64,000 bases of DNA, from NCBI RefSeq assembly GCF_900110965.1, contig NZ_FOFO01000007.1, positions 1 to 64,000 on the forward strand, given 5' to 3'. Below are positions 14,829-25,269 of this stretch, in pieces (positions within the stretch are counted from its first letter, which is position 1; each line of letters begins with the position of its first letter). A program made the translations under genes and the position numbers. Below the pieces are notes generated by a model. It saw only the letters and a list, made by a program, of their open reading frames with translations, was not told the DNA's origin and ran no database searches. Source of the DNA: Ectothiorhodospira magna (GTDB lineage: Bacteria > Pseudomonadota > Gammaproteobacteria > Ectothiorhodospirales > Ectothiorhodospiraceae).

Positions 14829-16343
14829 TTAGAGCTTGGAAACGGCGATATGCCGCACCAGGTTGTCCACGGTGGCGTCCAGCACATCCAGCAGGGGCGC
14901 CGGCCAGACCCCCAGAAGGAGCACGGCAAAGGCCAGCACGCCCAGCACCCAGAACTCACGCCGGTTCACATCCGTCAGTTTGGCCACGTTGTCATTGGCC
15001 ACCTCGCCGTAGACCACCCGCTTCACCAGCCACAGGGTATAGGCCGCGGCCAGGATCAGGGTGGTGGCGGCCAGCAGGGCAATCCAGAAGTCGGCGCGGA
15101 AGGCGGCCAGGATCACCATGAACTCGCCCACGAACCCCGAGGTACCCGGCAGTCCCGTGTTGGCCATGGCAAACAGAACGAAGAAGGCGGCAAACCAGGG
15201 CATGGTGTTGGCCACGCCGCCGTAATCGGCGATCTGGCGGCTGTGCATGCGGTCATAGAGCACCCCCACACTCAGGAACATGGCTGCGGAAATCAGGCCG
15301 TGGGAGATCATCTGCACCATGCCGCCGCTGATCCCCAGGGCAGCCCCCTGCCAGGAACCGGTGTTGTTGTAGATCATGAAGACGATGAAGAAGCCCAGGG
15401 TCACAAACCCCATGTGGGCGATGGAAGAGTAGGCGATCAGTTTCTTCATGTCCTGCTGCATCAGGGCCACCAGGCCGATGTAAACCACGGCGATCAGGGA
15501 CAGGGTGACCATCAGCCAGTCCAGGGCCATGGCCGCGTCCGGGGCGATGGGCAGGGAGAAGCGCAAAAATCCGTAGCCACCGATCTTGAGCATGATCGCC
15601 GCCAGGATCACCGACCCCCCGGTGGGGGCCTCCACATGGGCATCCGGCAACCAGGTATGGACCGGGAACATGGGAATCTTCACCCCGAAGGCCAGCAGCA
15701 TGCCCAGGAAGATCAGCATCTGGGCGGTCATGCCCAGGGGCAGATGGTGGAAGTCCAGGATGGCGAAGCTGCCGGACTGGGTGTACAGATAGATCAGGCC
15801 GATGAGCAGAAACACCGAGCCCAGGAAAGTGTAGAGGAAGAACTTGAGGGTGGCGTAGATCCGGTTGGGGCCGCCCCAGATGCCGATCACCAGGAACATG
15901 GGGATCAGCATGGCCTCGAAGAAGACGTAGAACAGCACCGCGTCCAGGGCCGAGAAGACCCCGTTCATCAGGCCCTCCATGATCAGGAAGGCAGCCAGGT
16001 ACTGGGACACCCGATGCTGTATCACTTCCCAGGCGGCAATGACCACCAGCACCGTGATGAAGGTGGTGAGCAGGATCAATGGCATGGAGATCCCGTCCAC
16101 GCCCAGGTGGTAATGGATGTTGAAGGTGCTGATCCAGGGGATCATCTCCACGAATTGCATCTCGTGGGTGCCGCGGTCGAACTGGGTGAACAACGGGATG
16201 CTCACCAGGAAGGTCAGCACCGCGAAGGCCAGGCCCACGCGCCGGGATGCCTCGGGCATCCGGTCACCCATGGTCAGGACGATCAGGCCGCCGAGAATCG
16301 GCGTCCATATCACAAGAGAGAGCAGTGGCCAGTCAGCGAACAT
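14829..16343 (-). CDS. nuoM: NADH-quinone oxidoreductase subunit M
   Basis: This 504-residue antiporter-like subunit has motifs FYVFFEAMLIPMFLVIG (with the TM5 glutamate), KIPMFPVHTWLPDAHVEAPT and KKLIAYSSIAHMGFV. It forms one of the proton translocation half-channels in the membrane arm. About 14 transmembrane segments are visible. It lies 57 bp after nuoL in the operon. Confidence 0.97.
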   Translation of the reverse strand: MFADWPLLSLVIWTPILGGLIVLTMGDRMPEASRRVGLAFAVLTFLVSIPLFTQFDRGTHEMQFVEMIPWISTFNIHYHLGVDGISMPLILLTTFITVLVVIAAWEVIQHRVSQYLAAFLIMEGLMNGVFSALDAVLFYVFFEAMLIPMFLVIGIWGGPNRIYATLKFFLYTFLGSVFLLIGLIYLYTQSGSFAILDFHHLPLGMTAQMLIFLGMLLAFGVKIPMFPVHTWLPDAHVEAPTGGSVILAAIMLKIGGYGFLRFSLPIAPDAAMALDWLMVTLSLIAVVYIGLVALMQQDMKKLIAYSSIAHMGFVTLGFFIVFMIYNNTGSWQGAALGISGGMVQMISHGLISAAMFLSVGVLYDRMHSRQIADYGGVANTMPWFAAFFVLFAMANTGLPGTSGFVGEFMVILAAFRADFWIALLAATTLILAAAYTLWLVKRVVYGEVANDNVAKLTDVNRREFWVLGVLAFAVLLLGVWPAPLLDVLDATVDNLVRHIAVSKL

Positions 16344-16400
16344 TATTTCTTCCCAGTGGAATCCTGCGTTGATCCTGTCGTTGCACTCAGCACGACCGCG

Positions 16401-18401
16401 CTAGAAGGCAAACGCCATGATGAGCACCAGCAGACCGATGATCATGGCGAAGGCGTAGTGATACACATAGCCCGTCTGCACATGACGCACCTGCCGGGAC
16501 AACCAGCCCACCGTCCTGGCACTGCCGTTGACGATGGCCGTATCGATCACCAGGGTGTCACCAAAGCGCCACAACCACTGCCCCAGGCGTTGGGTGCCCC
16601 TGGCGAACACCACGTCATTGAACTGGTCAAAGCCATAGCTCCGGCTGAGCAGGTTGTAGGCCCAGGGGGCACGGCGACGGGCGCTGTCAGCCAGGTCCGG
16701 GCGTTTCATATAGATGAACCAGGCCGTGGCCAGACCCGCCATCGCCAGCCAGAAGGGGGGCATCACCAGGCCGTGGGCGATGAAGCCCATGACGCCGGTA
16801 TAACCCTCGCCCAGAAGGGCCAGTACATCCCGGGTCTCGTCCACATGAATCACCCCGGCAAAGACATCGCCAAACAACAGGGGACCGACGAAGTAGCCCG
16901 CCAGCACCGAGGGGATCGCCAGCAGGATCAGGGGCACGGTGACCACCCAGGGTGACTCCTTCGGATCTCCCTTGAGGCCGTGACCATGGCCCTCGTGATC
17001 ATGTCCATGATCGTGGTTGGTGCCGGGTGCCCCATGGCGGAAACGCTCCTCGCCGTGGAATACCAGGAAGAACATGCGGAAGGTGTACAGGGCGGTGACG
17101 AACACCCCCAGCAATATCAGCACGTAGGCAATACCCGCCCCCGGAATCTCCGACAGGGACACGGCCTCGATGATGCCGTCCTTGGAGAAGAAGCCGGCCA
17201 GCCCCGGGAAACCGATCAGCGCCAGGGAACCGATCAGGGCGGTGGCATAGGTGATGGGCATGTACTTGCGCAGCCCACCCATGCGACGGATGTCCTGCTC
17301 ATGATGCATGGCCATGATCACCGAACCGGCGGCCAGGAACAGAAGGGCCTTGAAGAAGGCATGGGTCATGAGGTGGAAGATGCCCGCCGCATAGGCGGAG
17401 GCGCCCAGGGCCACCGTCATGTAGCCGAGCTGGGATAGGGTGGAATAGGCCACCACCCGCTTGATGTCGTTCTGCACCAGCCCCACCAGCCCCATGAAGA
17501 AGGCGGTAATGGCACCGATGATGAGCACGAAGCTCAGGGCGGTCACGGAGAATTCGTACAGGGGCGACATGCGCGCCACCATGAAGATCCCCGCCGTCAC
17601 CATGGTGGCGGCATGGATCAAGGCCGAGATGGGGGTGGGGCCTTCCATGGAGTCGGGCAGCCACACATGCAGGGGCACCTGGGCCGACTTGGCCATGGCA
17701 CCGATGAACAGCAGGATGCAGGCCACGGTCAGCAGGGACCATTCAGTACCCGGCAGCACCCTGATGGTGGCCTGGGACATGCCTTCGGCCTGACCGAAGA
17801 CGGTGGCGTAGTCCAGGCTGCCGGTGTAGAAGACGATGGCGGCAATCCCGAGCACGAAGGCAAAGTCCCCCACCCGGTTGACGATGAAGGCCTTGAGGTT
17901 GGCATGGATGGCGGTGGGCCGCTTGAACCAGAAGCCGATGAGCAGGTAGGACACCAGGCCCACGGCCTCCCAGCCGAAGAACAGCTGCATGAAGTTGTTG
18001 GCCATCACCAGCATCAACATGGAGAAGGTGAACAGGGAAATCAGGGCGAAGAAACGCTGATAGCCTGGGTCCTCACGCATGTAGCCGATGGTGTAGATGT
18101 GCACCATGAGGGAAACGAAGGTCACCACCAGCATCATCAGAGCGGTGAGATTGTCCACCAGGAACCCCACCTCGAAGCGGATGCCGTCACTGACCAGCCA
18201 GGTGTAGACGGTCTCGTTGTAGACCTCGGCCCCGCCGATCATGTGGTGCCAGAACACCACCAGCGAGAGCAGGAAGGAGACGGCCACCCCGGCGATGGTG
18301 GCGGTATGCGCCCCGGTCCGCCCGAGCTGCTGGCCGAACAGACCGGCGGCGATGGCCCCGAACAGGGGGGCGAGTACGATGAGCAGATAGATAGTATCCA
18401 T
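16401..18401 (-). CDS. nuoL: NADH-quinone oxidoreductase subunit L
   Basis: This 666-residue distal antiporter-like subunit carries the long lateral helix of complex I. Motifs include FFGWEAVGLVSYLLIGFW, KSAQVPLHVWLPDSMEGPTP and KRVVAYSTLSQLGYM. A His-rich hydrophilic insert (NHDHGHDHEGHGHG) sits between transmembrane helices near residue 475. Its start is only 3 bp from the end of nuoK, indicating coupled translation. Confidence 0.97.
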   Translation of the reverse strand: MDTIYLLIVLAPLFGAIAAGLFGQQLGRTGAHTATIAGVAVSFLLSLVVFWHHMIGGAEVYNETVYTWLVSDGIRFEVGFLVDNLTALMMLVVTFVSLMVHIYTIGYMREDPGYQRFFALISLFTFSMLMLVMANNFMQLFFGWEAVGLVSYLLIGFWFKRPTAIHANLKAFIVNRVGDFAFVLGIAAIVFYTGSLDYATVFGQAEGMSQATIRVLPGTEWSLLTVACILLFIGAMAKSAQVPLHVWLPDSMEGPTPISALIHAATMVTAGIFMVARMSPLYEFSVTALSFVLIIGAITAFFMGLVGLVQNDIKRVVAYSTLSQLGYMTVALGASAYAAGIFHLMTHAFFKALLFLAAGSVIMAMHHEQDIRRMGGLRKYMPITYATALIGSLALIGFPGLAGFFSKDGIIEAVSLSEIPGAGIAYVLILLGVFVTALYTFRMFFLVFHGEERFRHGAPGTNHDHGHDHEGHGHGLKGDPKESPWVVTVPLILLAIPSVLAGYFVGPLLFGDVFAGVIHVDETRDVLALLGEGYTGVMGFIAHGLVMPPFWLAMAGLATAWFIYMKRPDLADSARRRAPWAYNLLSRSYGFDQFNDVVFARGTQRLGQWLWRFGDTLVIDTAIVNGSARTVGWLSRQVRHVQTGYVYHYAFAMIIGLLVLIMAFAF

Positions 18402-18404
18402 GCC

Positions 18405-18710
18405 CTACCCCTTCATCTCGTCCAGATCCTGGACGTTGATGGTCTGTCGATTACGGAACACCAGCACCAGGATGGCCAGGCCGATGGCCGCCTCCGCCGC
18501 TGCCACGGTGAGGATGAAGAACACGAAGATCTGCCCCGCCAGATCCCCCAGGTAATGGGAGAAGGCAATGAAGTTCATGTTCACCGCCAGCAACATGAGC
18601 TCGATGCACATGAGCAGGAGGATCAGGTTTTTCCTGTTCAGGAAGATCCCGGTGACGCTCAGCGCGAACAGGATCGCCCCAAGGATGAGGTAATGCGACA
18701 GAGGAATCAT
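18405..18710 (-). CDS. nuoK: NADH-quinone oxidoreductase subunit K
   Basis: This 101-residue three-helix membrane subunit has the conserved glutamate in [14 protein letters not shown] (proton path) and the second in [11 protein letters not shown]. Family length is 100. It is separated from nuoJ by about 150 bp, whereas these genes normally touch. It is followed 3 bp later by nuoL. Confidence 0.97.
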   Translation of the reverse strand: MIPLSHYLILGAILFALSVTGIFLNRKNLILLLMCIELMLLAVNMNFIAFSHYLGDLAGQIFVFFILTVAAAEAAIGLAILVLVFRNRQTINVQDLDEMKG

Positions 18711-18859
18711 GCTTGGTCCCGTTTTTGGCCCAGCGCAGGTCTCGCCACGGCGCCCGCTTGGGTGTTTTCGTTCAGCCCTGTAGATTCAGTCCTGAAATCC
18801 GCCCGCCATGCCGATCCGGCCATGACAACAGGATCCAGGGTCCATCGGCCCATGTGACG
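18711..18859. other. Unusual 149-bp gap inside the nuo operon
   Basis: The region between nuoJ and nuoK contains no supportable gene, terminator or strong promoter. It may be an expanded spacer left by an insertion and deletion. Confidence 0.4.
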
Positions 18860-19453
18860 CTACTTCTTTTCCGCTTCCATCTTGATCAGGCGCACCCGAT
18901 CCTTTCGCTGCACCTTGATCTGCTCCGCCGGGTCCATGTAAAGGCTGTCGGGCCGGCGCCGCAAGGTCAGGGTGATGGCGGCGATGATGGCCACCAGCAG
19001 GATCACGGCGGCAATCTCAAAGGGATAGACATATTCGGTATAGAGCAACTCACCGATGGCCTTGGTGTTGCTGTAGTCCCCATCGGCGCGGCCGGGGGAT
19101 TCCACCTGGAACACCCTGGCCCCCACCACCATGGCCATCACCACCATCATGCCCACGGCCACCACCAGTCCCACCGGCAGCAACCGGACAAAGCCTTCCC
19201 TGACCCTGGCCACGTTGATGTCCAGCATCATGACCACGAACAGGAACAGCACCATCACCGCCCCCACGTACACCAGCACCAGCAGGATGCCGAGGAACTC
19301 CGCCTCCAGCATGATCCAGTGGGCGGCGCTGGTGAAAAAGGCCAGCACCAGGAACAGGGCCGCGTGCACCGGGTTGCGCACCGTGATCATGGCCACGGCC
19401 GCCCCCACCAGAACGACGGAGAAGAAGTAGAACAAAAACTGTTCGAAACTCAT
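18860..19453 (-). CDS. nuoJ: NADH-quinone oxidoreductase subunit J
   Basis: This 197-residue membrane subunit has five hydrophobic helices. It carries the family motif VRNPVHAALFLVLAFFTSAA and LVYVGAVMVLFLFVVMML (the pi-bulge helix TM3 region). A basic C-terminal tail ends MEAEKK. It starts 18 bp downstream of nuoI's stop. Confidence 0.96.
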   Translation of the reverse strand: MSFEQFLFYFFSVVLVGAAVAMITVRNPVHAALFLVLAFFTSAAHWIMLEAEFLGILLVLVYVGAVMVLFLFVVMMLDINVARVREGFVRLLPVGLVVAVGMMVVMAMVVGARVFQVESPGRADGDYSNTKAIGELLYTEYVYPFEIAAVILLVAIIAAITLTLRRRPDSLYMDPAEQIKVQRKDRVRLIKMEAEKK

Positions 19454-19471
19454 GAAAGGCAGTCCCCCTGA

Positions 19472-19963
19472 TCAGCGGTAGGGCGCATCGACGGCACGGG
19501 CGGCGGCAATCTGGGCCTCGTATTTGTCACCGATGGCCAGCAGCTTGTCCTTGGTCATGATCTGCTCGCCACGGTTTTCGAAGTGGTAGTGCATGATGTG
19601 GGTCTCGACGATGGAATCCACCGGGCAGGCCTCCTCGCAGAAGCCGCAGAAGATGCACTTGAACAGATCGATGTCGTAACGGGTGGTGCGGCGGGTGCCG
19701 TCGTCCCGCGCTTCCGACTCGATGGTGATGGCCAGCGCCGGGCACACCGCCTCGCACAGCTTGCAGGCGATGCAGCGCTCTTCCCCGTTGGGATAGCGGC
19801 GCAGGGCATGCAGGCCGCGAAAACGGGGCGAGATCGGCGTGGTCTCGTCCGGATACTGGATGGTGATCTTGCGGGAGAACAGATGCCGTCCCGTCAGTTT
19901 CAGGCCCAGCAGCAGTTCCCACAGCAGGAAGGTCTTGAAGAACTGGCGAATCGCCGTGCTCAT
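19472..19963 (-). CDS. nuoI: NADH-quinone oxidoreductase subunit I
   Basis: This 163-residue peripheral-arm subunit carries two 4Fe-4S ferredoxin motifs, [16 protein letters not shown] and [16 protein letters not shown] (clusters N6a and N6b). These pass electrons towards N2 in NuoB. The N-terminal amphipathic helix anchors it near NuoH, and the length is typical. Confidence 0.97.
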   Translation of the reverse strand: MSTAIRQFFKTFLLWELLLGLKLTGRHLFSRKITIQYPDETTPISPRFRGLHALRRYPNGEERCIACKLCEAVCPALAITIESEARDDGTRRTTRYDIDLFKCIFCGFCEEACPVDSIVETHIMHYHFENRGEQIMTKDKLLAIGDKYEAQIAAARAVDAPYR

Positions 19964-19978
19964 GATGAAATGCCTCCC

Positions 19979-21043
19979 TTACGCGAACCAGGGGCCGATG
20001 CCCAGGGCAACCGCCACGCCCAGCACAAACAGCCACAGGATGGTCACGGGAATCAGCACCTTCCAGCCCAGCCGCATGATGTGGTCATAGCGGTAGCGCG
20101 GGAAGGTGGCGCGGAACCAGAGGAAACAGAACAGGAAGAAGGCGGTCTTGATCAGCAGCCAGTGAATGCCGCTGCCCAGCAGCCAGCCGATCACCGGCAG
20201 GGCAAAGACACTCTCGGGCAGGATGCCTTCAAAAGGCGACAGCCAGCCCCCCAGGAACAGCAGGGCGGTCAGTGCCGAGATCAGGATCATGTTGGCGTAT
20301 TCGGCCAGGAAGAAGATGGCAAAGGCCATGCCGGAGTATTCCACATGGAAACCGGCCACGATCTCCGACTCCCCTTCCGCCACGTCGAATGGGGCACGGT
20401 TGGTCTCTGCCACCCCGGAGATCAGGTAGACCAGAAACAGGGGGAACAGGGGCAGCAGGAACCAGTGATAGACACTGCCCTGCTGGGCCATGACGATCTC
20501 ACCCAGATTCAGACTGCCGGCGGCCATCACCACCCCCACCAGGGCAAACCCCATGGCAATCTCGTAGGACACGATCTGGGCGGCGGATCGCATCCCCCCC
20601 AGCAGGGCGTAACGGGAGTTGGAGGCCCAGCCGGCGATGATGATGCCGTAGACACCCACCGAACTCAGGGCCAGCAGATACAGCAGGCCGGCGTTGATGT
20701 CGGCCAGCACCATGCCATCATCGAAGGGGATCACCGCCCAGACCGCCAGGGCCGGGGCAATGGCCAGTACCGGGGCGATCAGGAACAGGTACTTGTCCGA
20801 GTTGGTGGGGATGATGACTTCCTTGAGCAGCAGCTTGAGGGAGTCGGCGATGGGCTGCAGCCAGCCCCGCGGCCCCACCCGGTTGGGGCCAACCCGCACC
20901 TGCATGTAGCCGATCACCTTGCGCTCGGCGAAGGTGGTGTAGGCCACCACCAGCAACAGGGGGCCGACGATCATCATGATCTTGGTCATGATCTGCATGA
21001 TCACTGGCAACCCGTCCCAGAATTCCATCATGGCTTGCTGCAT
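19979..21043 (-). CDS. nuoH: NADH-quinone oxidoreductase subunit H
   Basis: This 354-residue membrane subunit contributes to the quinone chamber at the arm interface. It has eight predicted helices and motifs [40 protein letters not shown] and [12 protein letters not shown]. It lies between nuoG and nuoI with short spacers, as in all nuo operons. Confidence 0.97.
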   Translation of the reverse strand: MQQAMMEFWDGLPVIMQIMTKIMMIVGPLLLVVAYTTFAERKVIGYMQVRVGPNRVGPRGWLQPIADSLKLLLKEVIIPTNSDKYLFLIAPVLAIAPALAVWAVIPFDDGMVLADINAGLLYLLALSSVGVYGIIIAGWASNSRYALLGGMRSAAQIVSYEIAMGFALVGVVMAAGSLNLGEIVMAQQGSVYHWFLLPLFPLFLVYLISGVAETNRAPFDVAEGESEIVAGFHVEYSGMAFAIFFLAEYANMILISALTALLFLGGWLSPFEGILPESVFALPVIGWLLGSGIHWLLIKTAFFLFCFLWFRATFPRYRYDHIMRLGWKVLIPVTILWLFVLGVAVALGIGPWFA

Positions 21044-21058
21044 GCTCGGACCCCGACC

Positions 21059-23443
21059 TTAAACCTTGTGCAGTTCCACCGGCCCGTATGCGGGGCCGAG
21101 GGTGCTTGTTTCCGTGATGCCACCCGGCAGCCAGACACAGCCAGCGGGTACCGTATCGTCGATCACCAGCCTCATGCGGGCCGTCAGCTTGCCCTGGCGC
21201 ACCACCACTTCCTCGGCCCCCAGCAGTTCCAGGCCACGGGCCTCGGCCTCGCTGATGTGGGCCGCCCGATCCAGGGCCTCCGGCGTCTGCTGCAGAGGCA
21301 GGGACCGGCGCACCAGGCTGTCCACCCCATACATGGCGGTGGCGGAAACCCGTTGCAGCCCGGCGGGCCTGGGCGGGAGGGCCAGGGTACGGCCCTCCAG
21401 GGACACCCGGTTGTCGAAACCGGAGATGCCCGCCTCGGTCAGGCGGGCCTTGAGTTCATCCCTCACCTCTTCCGAGGACAGGTATTCAAATCCGGCCAGA
21501 TCGCTCATGTTGCCCAGTACCCGCAACACCTTCCAGGCGGAACGGGTGTCCCCCGGCGGGGTGGCGGCGCCGGGCACGCTCTGCCAGCGGCCCTCCCCAT
21601 TGATCCAGGTGCCGGAGGTCTCGGCAAAGGTGGCAATGGGCAGCAGCACATGGGCATGGCGACGCAGGGTCTCGGTGACGAACGGTGTCATGGCCACCAC
21701 GAACGCTGCCCCCTGCAGGGCCTGCAGGGCCTGGGCAGGATTGTCGCAATCCAGGTCCGGCTCCACGTTCAGCAGGACACAGCCCTTGATCCCGTTGGCC
21801 AGCAAGTCCTGTATATGACGGCCCTGAGTCTGCAGACCCACCCCGGCCACGCCCCGGTGAGGCACCGCGCCCGCCAGCCAGGCACCGGCGGCATTGCCGC
21901 CTTCGGGCAGGTATCCCAGGCGGGCACCGGTGACCTCGCACAGGGCACCCGCCAGCGCGCGCAGCAGGGCAAACCGGGGATGGTGCATGGCCTGGGTACC
22001 CAGCAGCACCTGCCCCCGCGCCCCGGCCTGGGCCAGCATCCCGGCCATGGCGGTATCGACGGCATCGGGCTTGATGTCTCTGAGCACCTCGGCCAGGGCG
22101 GTCGGGGCAGATTGTCCCGCGCCGGCCAGGGCCGCTTGCAATACCCCGGCCAGGGCCGTGAGCATACCGTGAGGGTCAGTGACCCGCTGGTGCGCGAGGG
22201 GGAAGTGAAAATCGAAATCCCGGGAATTGATGGCCATCACTGGCTGTCCCGCCAGGGCCGCCTTGCGCAGACGATGGGCCAGCATGGGCTGTTCCCTGCG
22301 GACATCCCCACCCACCAGTAACACACCTCCGGTCTGCTCCAGATCCTCCAGGCTGCTGCCCAGATAGGGGAACAGGGGCGCCTGATCCTGATCCGAAAAA
22401 TCCGTCTGCCGCAGGCGATGATCCACCGACTGAATCCCCATGCCCCGCAACCACTGCTGGGCCAGATAGAGTTCTTCCAGACTGGACTGGGGGGACAACA
22501 GGGCGCCACATTCGGCAGCCGGCTGCGCCCGTAGCCCGTCAATGACCTGGGTCATGGCCGTTTCCCAATCGGTGCGCACCCACTCGCCCCGTTCGCGGAT
22601 CATGGGGGTGGTGAGGCGATCCTGGGACTGTAGACCGGCATAGCTGAAGCGGTCACGGTCGGCAATCCAGGTTTCGTTCACGCCGTCATTGCGGCGGGGC
22701 ACCACCCGTTTGGCCTGGCCGTTGTAGGTGTGCAAAAACAGGTTGGAACCCACGCAGTCATGGGGAGACACGGTGGGATGCTGGATCACTTCCCAGGCCC
22801 GGTAGGTGAAACGGGACGGCTTGGCGGTCAATGCCCCCACCGGACACAGGTCGATGACATTGCCCGAAAGCTCGGACATCACGGTACGCTGGACAAAGGT
22901 CCCGATCTCCACCCGCTCGCCACGGCCGGTGGCCCCCAGTTCCCGCATGCCGGCGATCTCCTCACCGAAACGCACACAGCGGGTGCAGTGAATGCAGCGG
23001 GTCATCTCGGTGGCGATCAGGGGACCGATGTCCTTGTCCCTGACCACGCGCTTGGCCTCGCTGTAGCGGGACAGGTCCTCGCCATAGCCCATGGAGACAT
23101 CCTGCAGTTCGCACTCCCCGCCCTGGTCACAGACCGGGCAGTCCAGGGGGTGATTGATGAGCAGGAATTCCATCACCGCCTTCTGGGCGGCCAGGGCCTT
23201 GGGCGACCGGGTGTAGACCTTCATGCCCTCGGCCACCGGGGTGGCGCAGGCCGGCATGGGCTTGGGCGCCCGCTCCACCTCCACCAGGCACATGCGGCAG
23301 TTGGCCGCCACCGACAGCTTCTCGTGGTAGCAGAAGCGCGGGATACGGATACCGGCGGCATCCGTCGCGGCGATCAACAGGCTCCCCTTCCTGGCTTGCA
23401 GGGGGATGCCGTTGACCTCGAAGTTGACCAGATCGTCACTCAT
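21059..23443 (-). CDS. nuoG: NADH-quinone oxidoreductase subunit G
   Basis: This 794-residue subunit is the largest in the peripheral arm. The N-terminal 2Fe-2S domain includes CRMCLVEVE, followed by the His/Cys motif for N5 (HPLDCPVCDQGGECELQD) and CIHCTRCVRFGEEI for N4. The remainder is a degenerate molybdopterin-oxidoreductase domain without cofactor function. The shorter form (about 790 residues) is usual for non-enteric proteobacteria. Confidence 0.96.
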   Translation of the reverse strand: MSDDLVNFEVNGIPLQARKGSLLIAATDAAGIRIPRFCYHEKLSVAANCRMCLVEVERAPKPMPACATPVAEGMKVYTRSPKALAAQKAVMEFLLINHPLDCPVCDQGGECELQDVSMGYGEDLSRYSEAKRVVRDKDIGPLIATEMTRCIHCTRCVRFGEEIAGMRELGATGRGERVEIGTFVQRTVMSELSGNVIDLCPVGALTAKPSRFTYRAWEVIQHPTVSPHDCVGSNLFLHTYNGQAKRVVPRRNDGVNETWIADRDRFSYAGLQSQDRLTTPMIRERGEWVRTDWETAMTQVIDGLRAQPAAECGALLSPQSSLEELYLAQQWLRGMGIQSVDHRLRQTDFSDQDQAPLFPYLGSSLEDLEQTGGVLLVGGDVRREQPMLAHRLRKAALAGQPVMAINSRDFDFHFPLAHQRVTDPHGMLTALAGVLQAALAGAGQSAPTALAEVLRDIKPDAVDTAMAGMLAQAGARGQVLLGTQAMHHPRFALLRALAGALCEVTGARLGYLPEGGNAAGAWLAGAVPHRGVAGVGLQTQGRHIQDLLANGIKGCVLLNVEPDLDCDNPAQALQALQGAAFVVAMTPFVTETLRRHAHVLLPIATFAETSGTWINGEGRWQSVPGAATPPGDTRSAWKVLRVLGNMSDLAGFEYLSSEEVRDELKARLTEAGISGFDNRVSLEGRTLALPPRPAGLQRVSATAMYGVDSLVRRSLPLQQTPEALDRAAHISEAEARGLELLGAEEVVVRQGKLTARMRLVIDDTVPAGCVWLPGGITETSTLGPAYGPVELHKV

Positions 23444-23475
23444 GCTTCACTTCCCGTTGCCCCGTTCCGCACCCG

Positions 23476-24756
23476 TCAGGCCGCGTCCGCCACCAGGCTG
23501 CGACCGTGCTGAATGTAGTGTTCGAACTCGTGTCTGAAGTGCTTGACAAAACTGCGCACCGGCATGGCGGCGGCATCGCCCAGGGCGCAGATGGTGCGGC
23601 CCTCGATCTTGGCGGCCACGTCGTCCAGCCGCGCCAGGTCTTCCATGCGCCCCTGACCTTCCACAATGCGCGTGACCATGCGATAGAGCCATCCCGTGCC
23701 CTCGCGGCAGGGCGTGCACTGGCCGCAGGACTCGGCAAAATAGAAGCGGGAGATACGCTGCAGCACCTTGACCATGTCGGTGGTCTCGTCCATGACGATG
23801 ACGGCACCGGAACCCAGCATGGAACCCACCTTGGTCACGCCGTCATAGTCCATGGTGGCGGTCATCATCAGATCCCCCGGCACCACCGGCACGGAGGAGC
23901 CCCCAGGGATCACCGCCTTGAGCTTGCGCCCCTTCCAGACCCCGCCGGCCATGGCCAAAAGATCGGCAAACGGCGTGCCCATGGGCACCTCGTAGTTACC
24001 GGGGCGTTCCACGTGCCCGGACACCGAAAACAGCTTCTCGCCGCCGGAGCGTTCCACCCCCAGGGCGGCAAACCACTGGCCGCCCTCGCGGATAATGGCG
24101 GGCACCGAAGACAGGGTCTCGGTGTTGTTGATGGTGGTGGGCCGGCCGTAGAGACCGAAGTTGGCCGGAAACGGCGGCTTGAACCGGGGCATGCCCTTCT
24201 TGCCTTCCAGGGATTCCAGCAGGGCGGTTTCCTCGCCGCAGATGTAGGCGCCGGCGCCCAGGGTGGGATACAGATCGAAATCAATGCCGCTGCCCTTGAT
24301 GTTCCGCCCCAGCCAGCCGTGGTCATAGGCTTCCTTCACCGCCTGGCTGAAGCGCTGATAGGGCTCGTCCATGAATTCGCCGCGCATGTAGTTGTAGCCG
24401 ACGGTGGCGCCGATGGAATAACCGGCGATGATCATGCCTTCCACCAGGGCGTGGGGATTGAAGCGCAGGATGTCCCGGTCCTTGCAGGTGCCCGGCTCGG
24501 ATTCATCCGAATTGCACACCACGTACTTCTGGCCCGGCGCCGTGCGCGGCATGAAGCTCCACTTGAGACCCGCGGGGAACCCGGCCCCGCCGCGGCCCCG
24601 CAGATTGGATGCCTTCACCTCTTCGATGACCTGGTCCGGGGTCATCTTCTCGGCGATGATCTTTTCCAGGGCCTTGTACCCGCCCACCTTGAGGTAGTTC
24701 TCATAGGTCCAGGGTTCATCGAACTGGCGGGTGATGAAGCAGATGCGGTTGGTCAT
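23476..24756 (-). CDS. nuoF: NADH-quinone oxidoreductase subunit F
   Basis: This 426-residue subunit binds NADH, FMN and the N3 cluster. It shows the Gly-rich NADH/FMN site [35 protein letters not shown] and the 4Fe-4S motif [12 protein letters not shown] plus a later Cys. It is the electron entry point. Its start lies 6 bp from the end of nuoE. Confidence 0.97.
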   Translation of the reverse strand: MTNRICFITRQFDEPWTYENYLKVGGYKALEKIIAEKMTPDQVIEEVKASNLRGRGGAGFPAGLKWSFMPRTAPGQKYVVCNSDESEPGTCKDRDILRFNPHALVEGMIIAGYSIGATVGYNYMRGEFMDEPYQRFSQAVKEAYDHGWLGRNIKGSGIDFDLYPTLGAGAYICGEETALLESLEGKKGMPRFKPPFPANFGLYGRPTTINNTETLSSVPAIIREGGQWFAALGVERSGGEKLFSVSGHVERPGNYEVPMGTPFADLLAMAGGVWKGRKLKAVIPGGSSVPVVPGDLMMTATMDYDGVTKVGSMLGSGAVIVMDETTDMVKVLQRISRFYFAESCGQCTPCREGTGWLYRMVTRIVEGQGRMEDLARLDDVAAKIEGRTICALGDAAAMPVRSFVKHFRHEFEHYIQHGRSLVADAA

Positions 24757-24762
24757 GGGCGT

Positions 24763-25269
24763 CTACTCCAGCTTGTCCAGGATCTCATCCACCTTCTCGG
24801 GGGTGAGATGCTCATGATAGACGTGGTTCACCTGCATCATGGGGGCGCCGCAGCACCCCGCCAGACACTCCTCTTCCTTCTTGAGGAAGAAGCGGCCATC
24901 GGGGGTGGACTCCCCCAGCTTGATGCCCAGCTTGTTTTCCACGTGGTCGAGGATCTTGTCGGCGCCGCGCAGCATGCAGGAGACATTGGTGCAGACGGAG
25001 ATGCTGTGACGCCCCACCGGCTCCAGCTCGAACATGGAGTAGAAGCTGGCCACCTCGTAGACGGCGATCTCGGGCATGCCGATGTACTCGGCCACCGCAT
25101 CCATCATCTCGGTACTCAGGTGCCCCTGCTCATGCTGGACGGCCCGCAAGGCCCCCAGCACCGCGGAGCGGCGCCGGTCTTCCGGATAGCGGGCCAACCA
25201 CTGATCGATTTCCTCGCGCAGATGCGCATTGAGCAGGCTGGCCTTCCCCTTGGTCTGGTTGGCTGACAT
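24763..25269 (-). CDS. nuoE: NADH-quinone oxidoreductase subunit E
   Basis: This 168-residue thioredoxin-fold 2Fe-2S subunit carries cluster N1a ligands in CTNVSCMLRG and CLAGCCGAPMM. Its ATG overlaps the nuoD stop (TGATG), so translation is coupled. It works with NuoF and NuoG in NADH oxidation. Confidence 0.96.
   Translation of the reverse strand: MSANQTKGKASLLNAHLREEIDQWLARYPEDRRRSAVLGALRAVQHEQGHLSTEMMDAVAEYIGMPEIAVYEVASFYSMFELEPVGRHSISVCTNVSCMLRGADKILDHVENKLGIKLGESTPDGRFFLKKEEECLAGCCGAPMMQVNHVYHEHLTPEKVDEILDKLE

Noticed and set aside
19583-22321. 912-codon plus-strand open frame across nuoI, nuoH and nuoG
   Set aside because: It opposes three clear complex I genes; no motif is present and its composition mirrors theirs.
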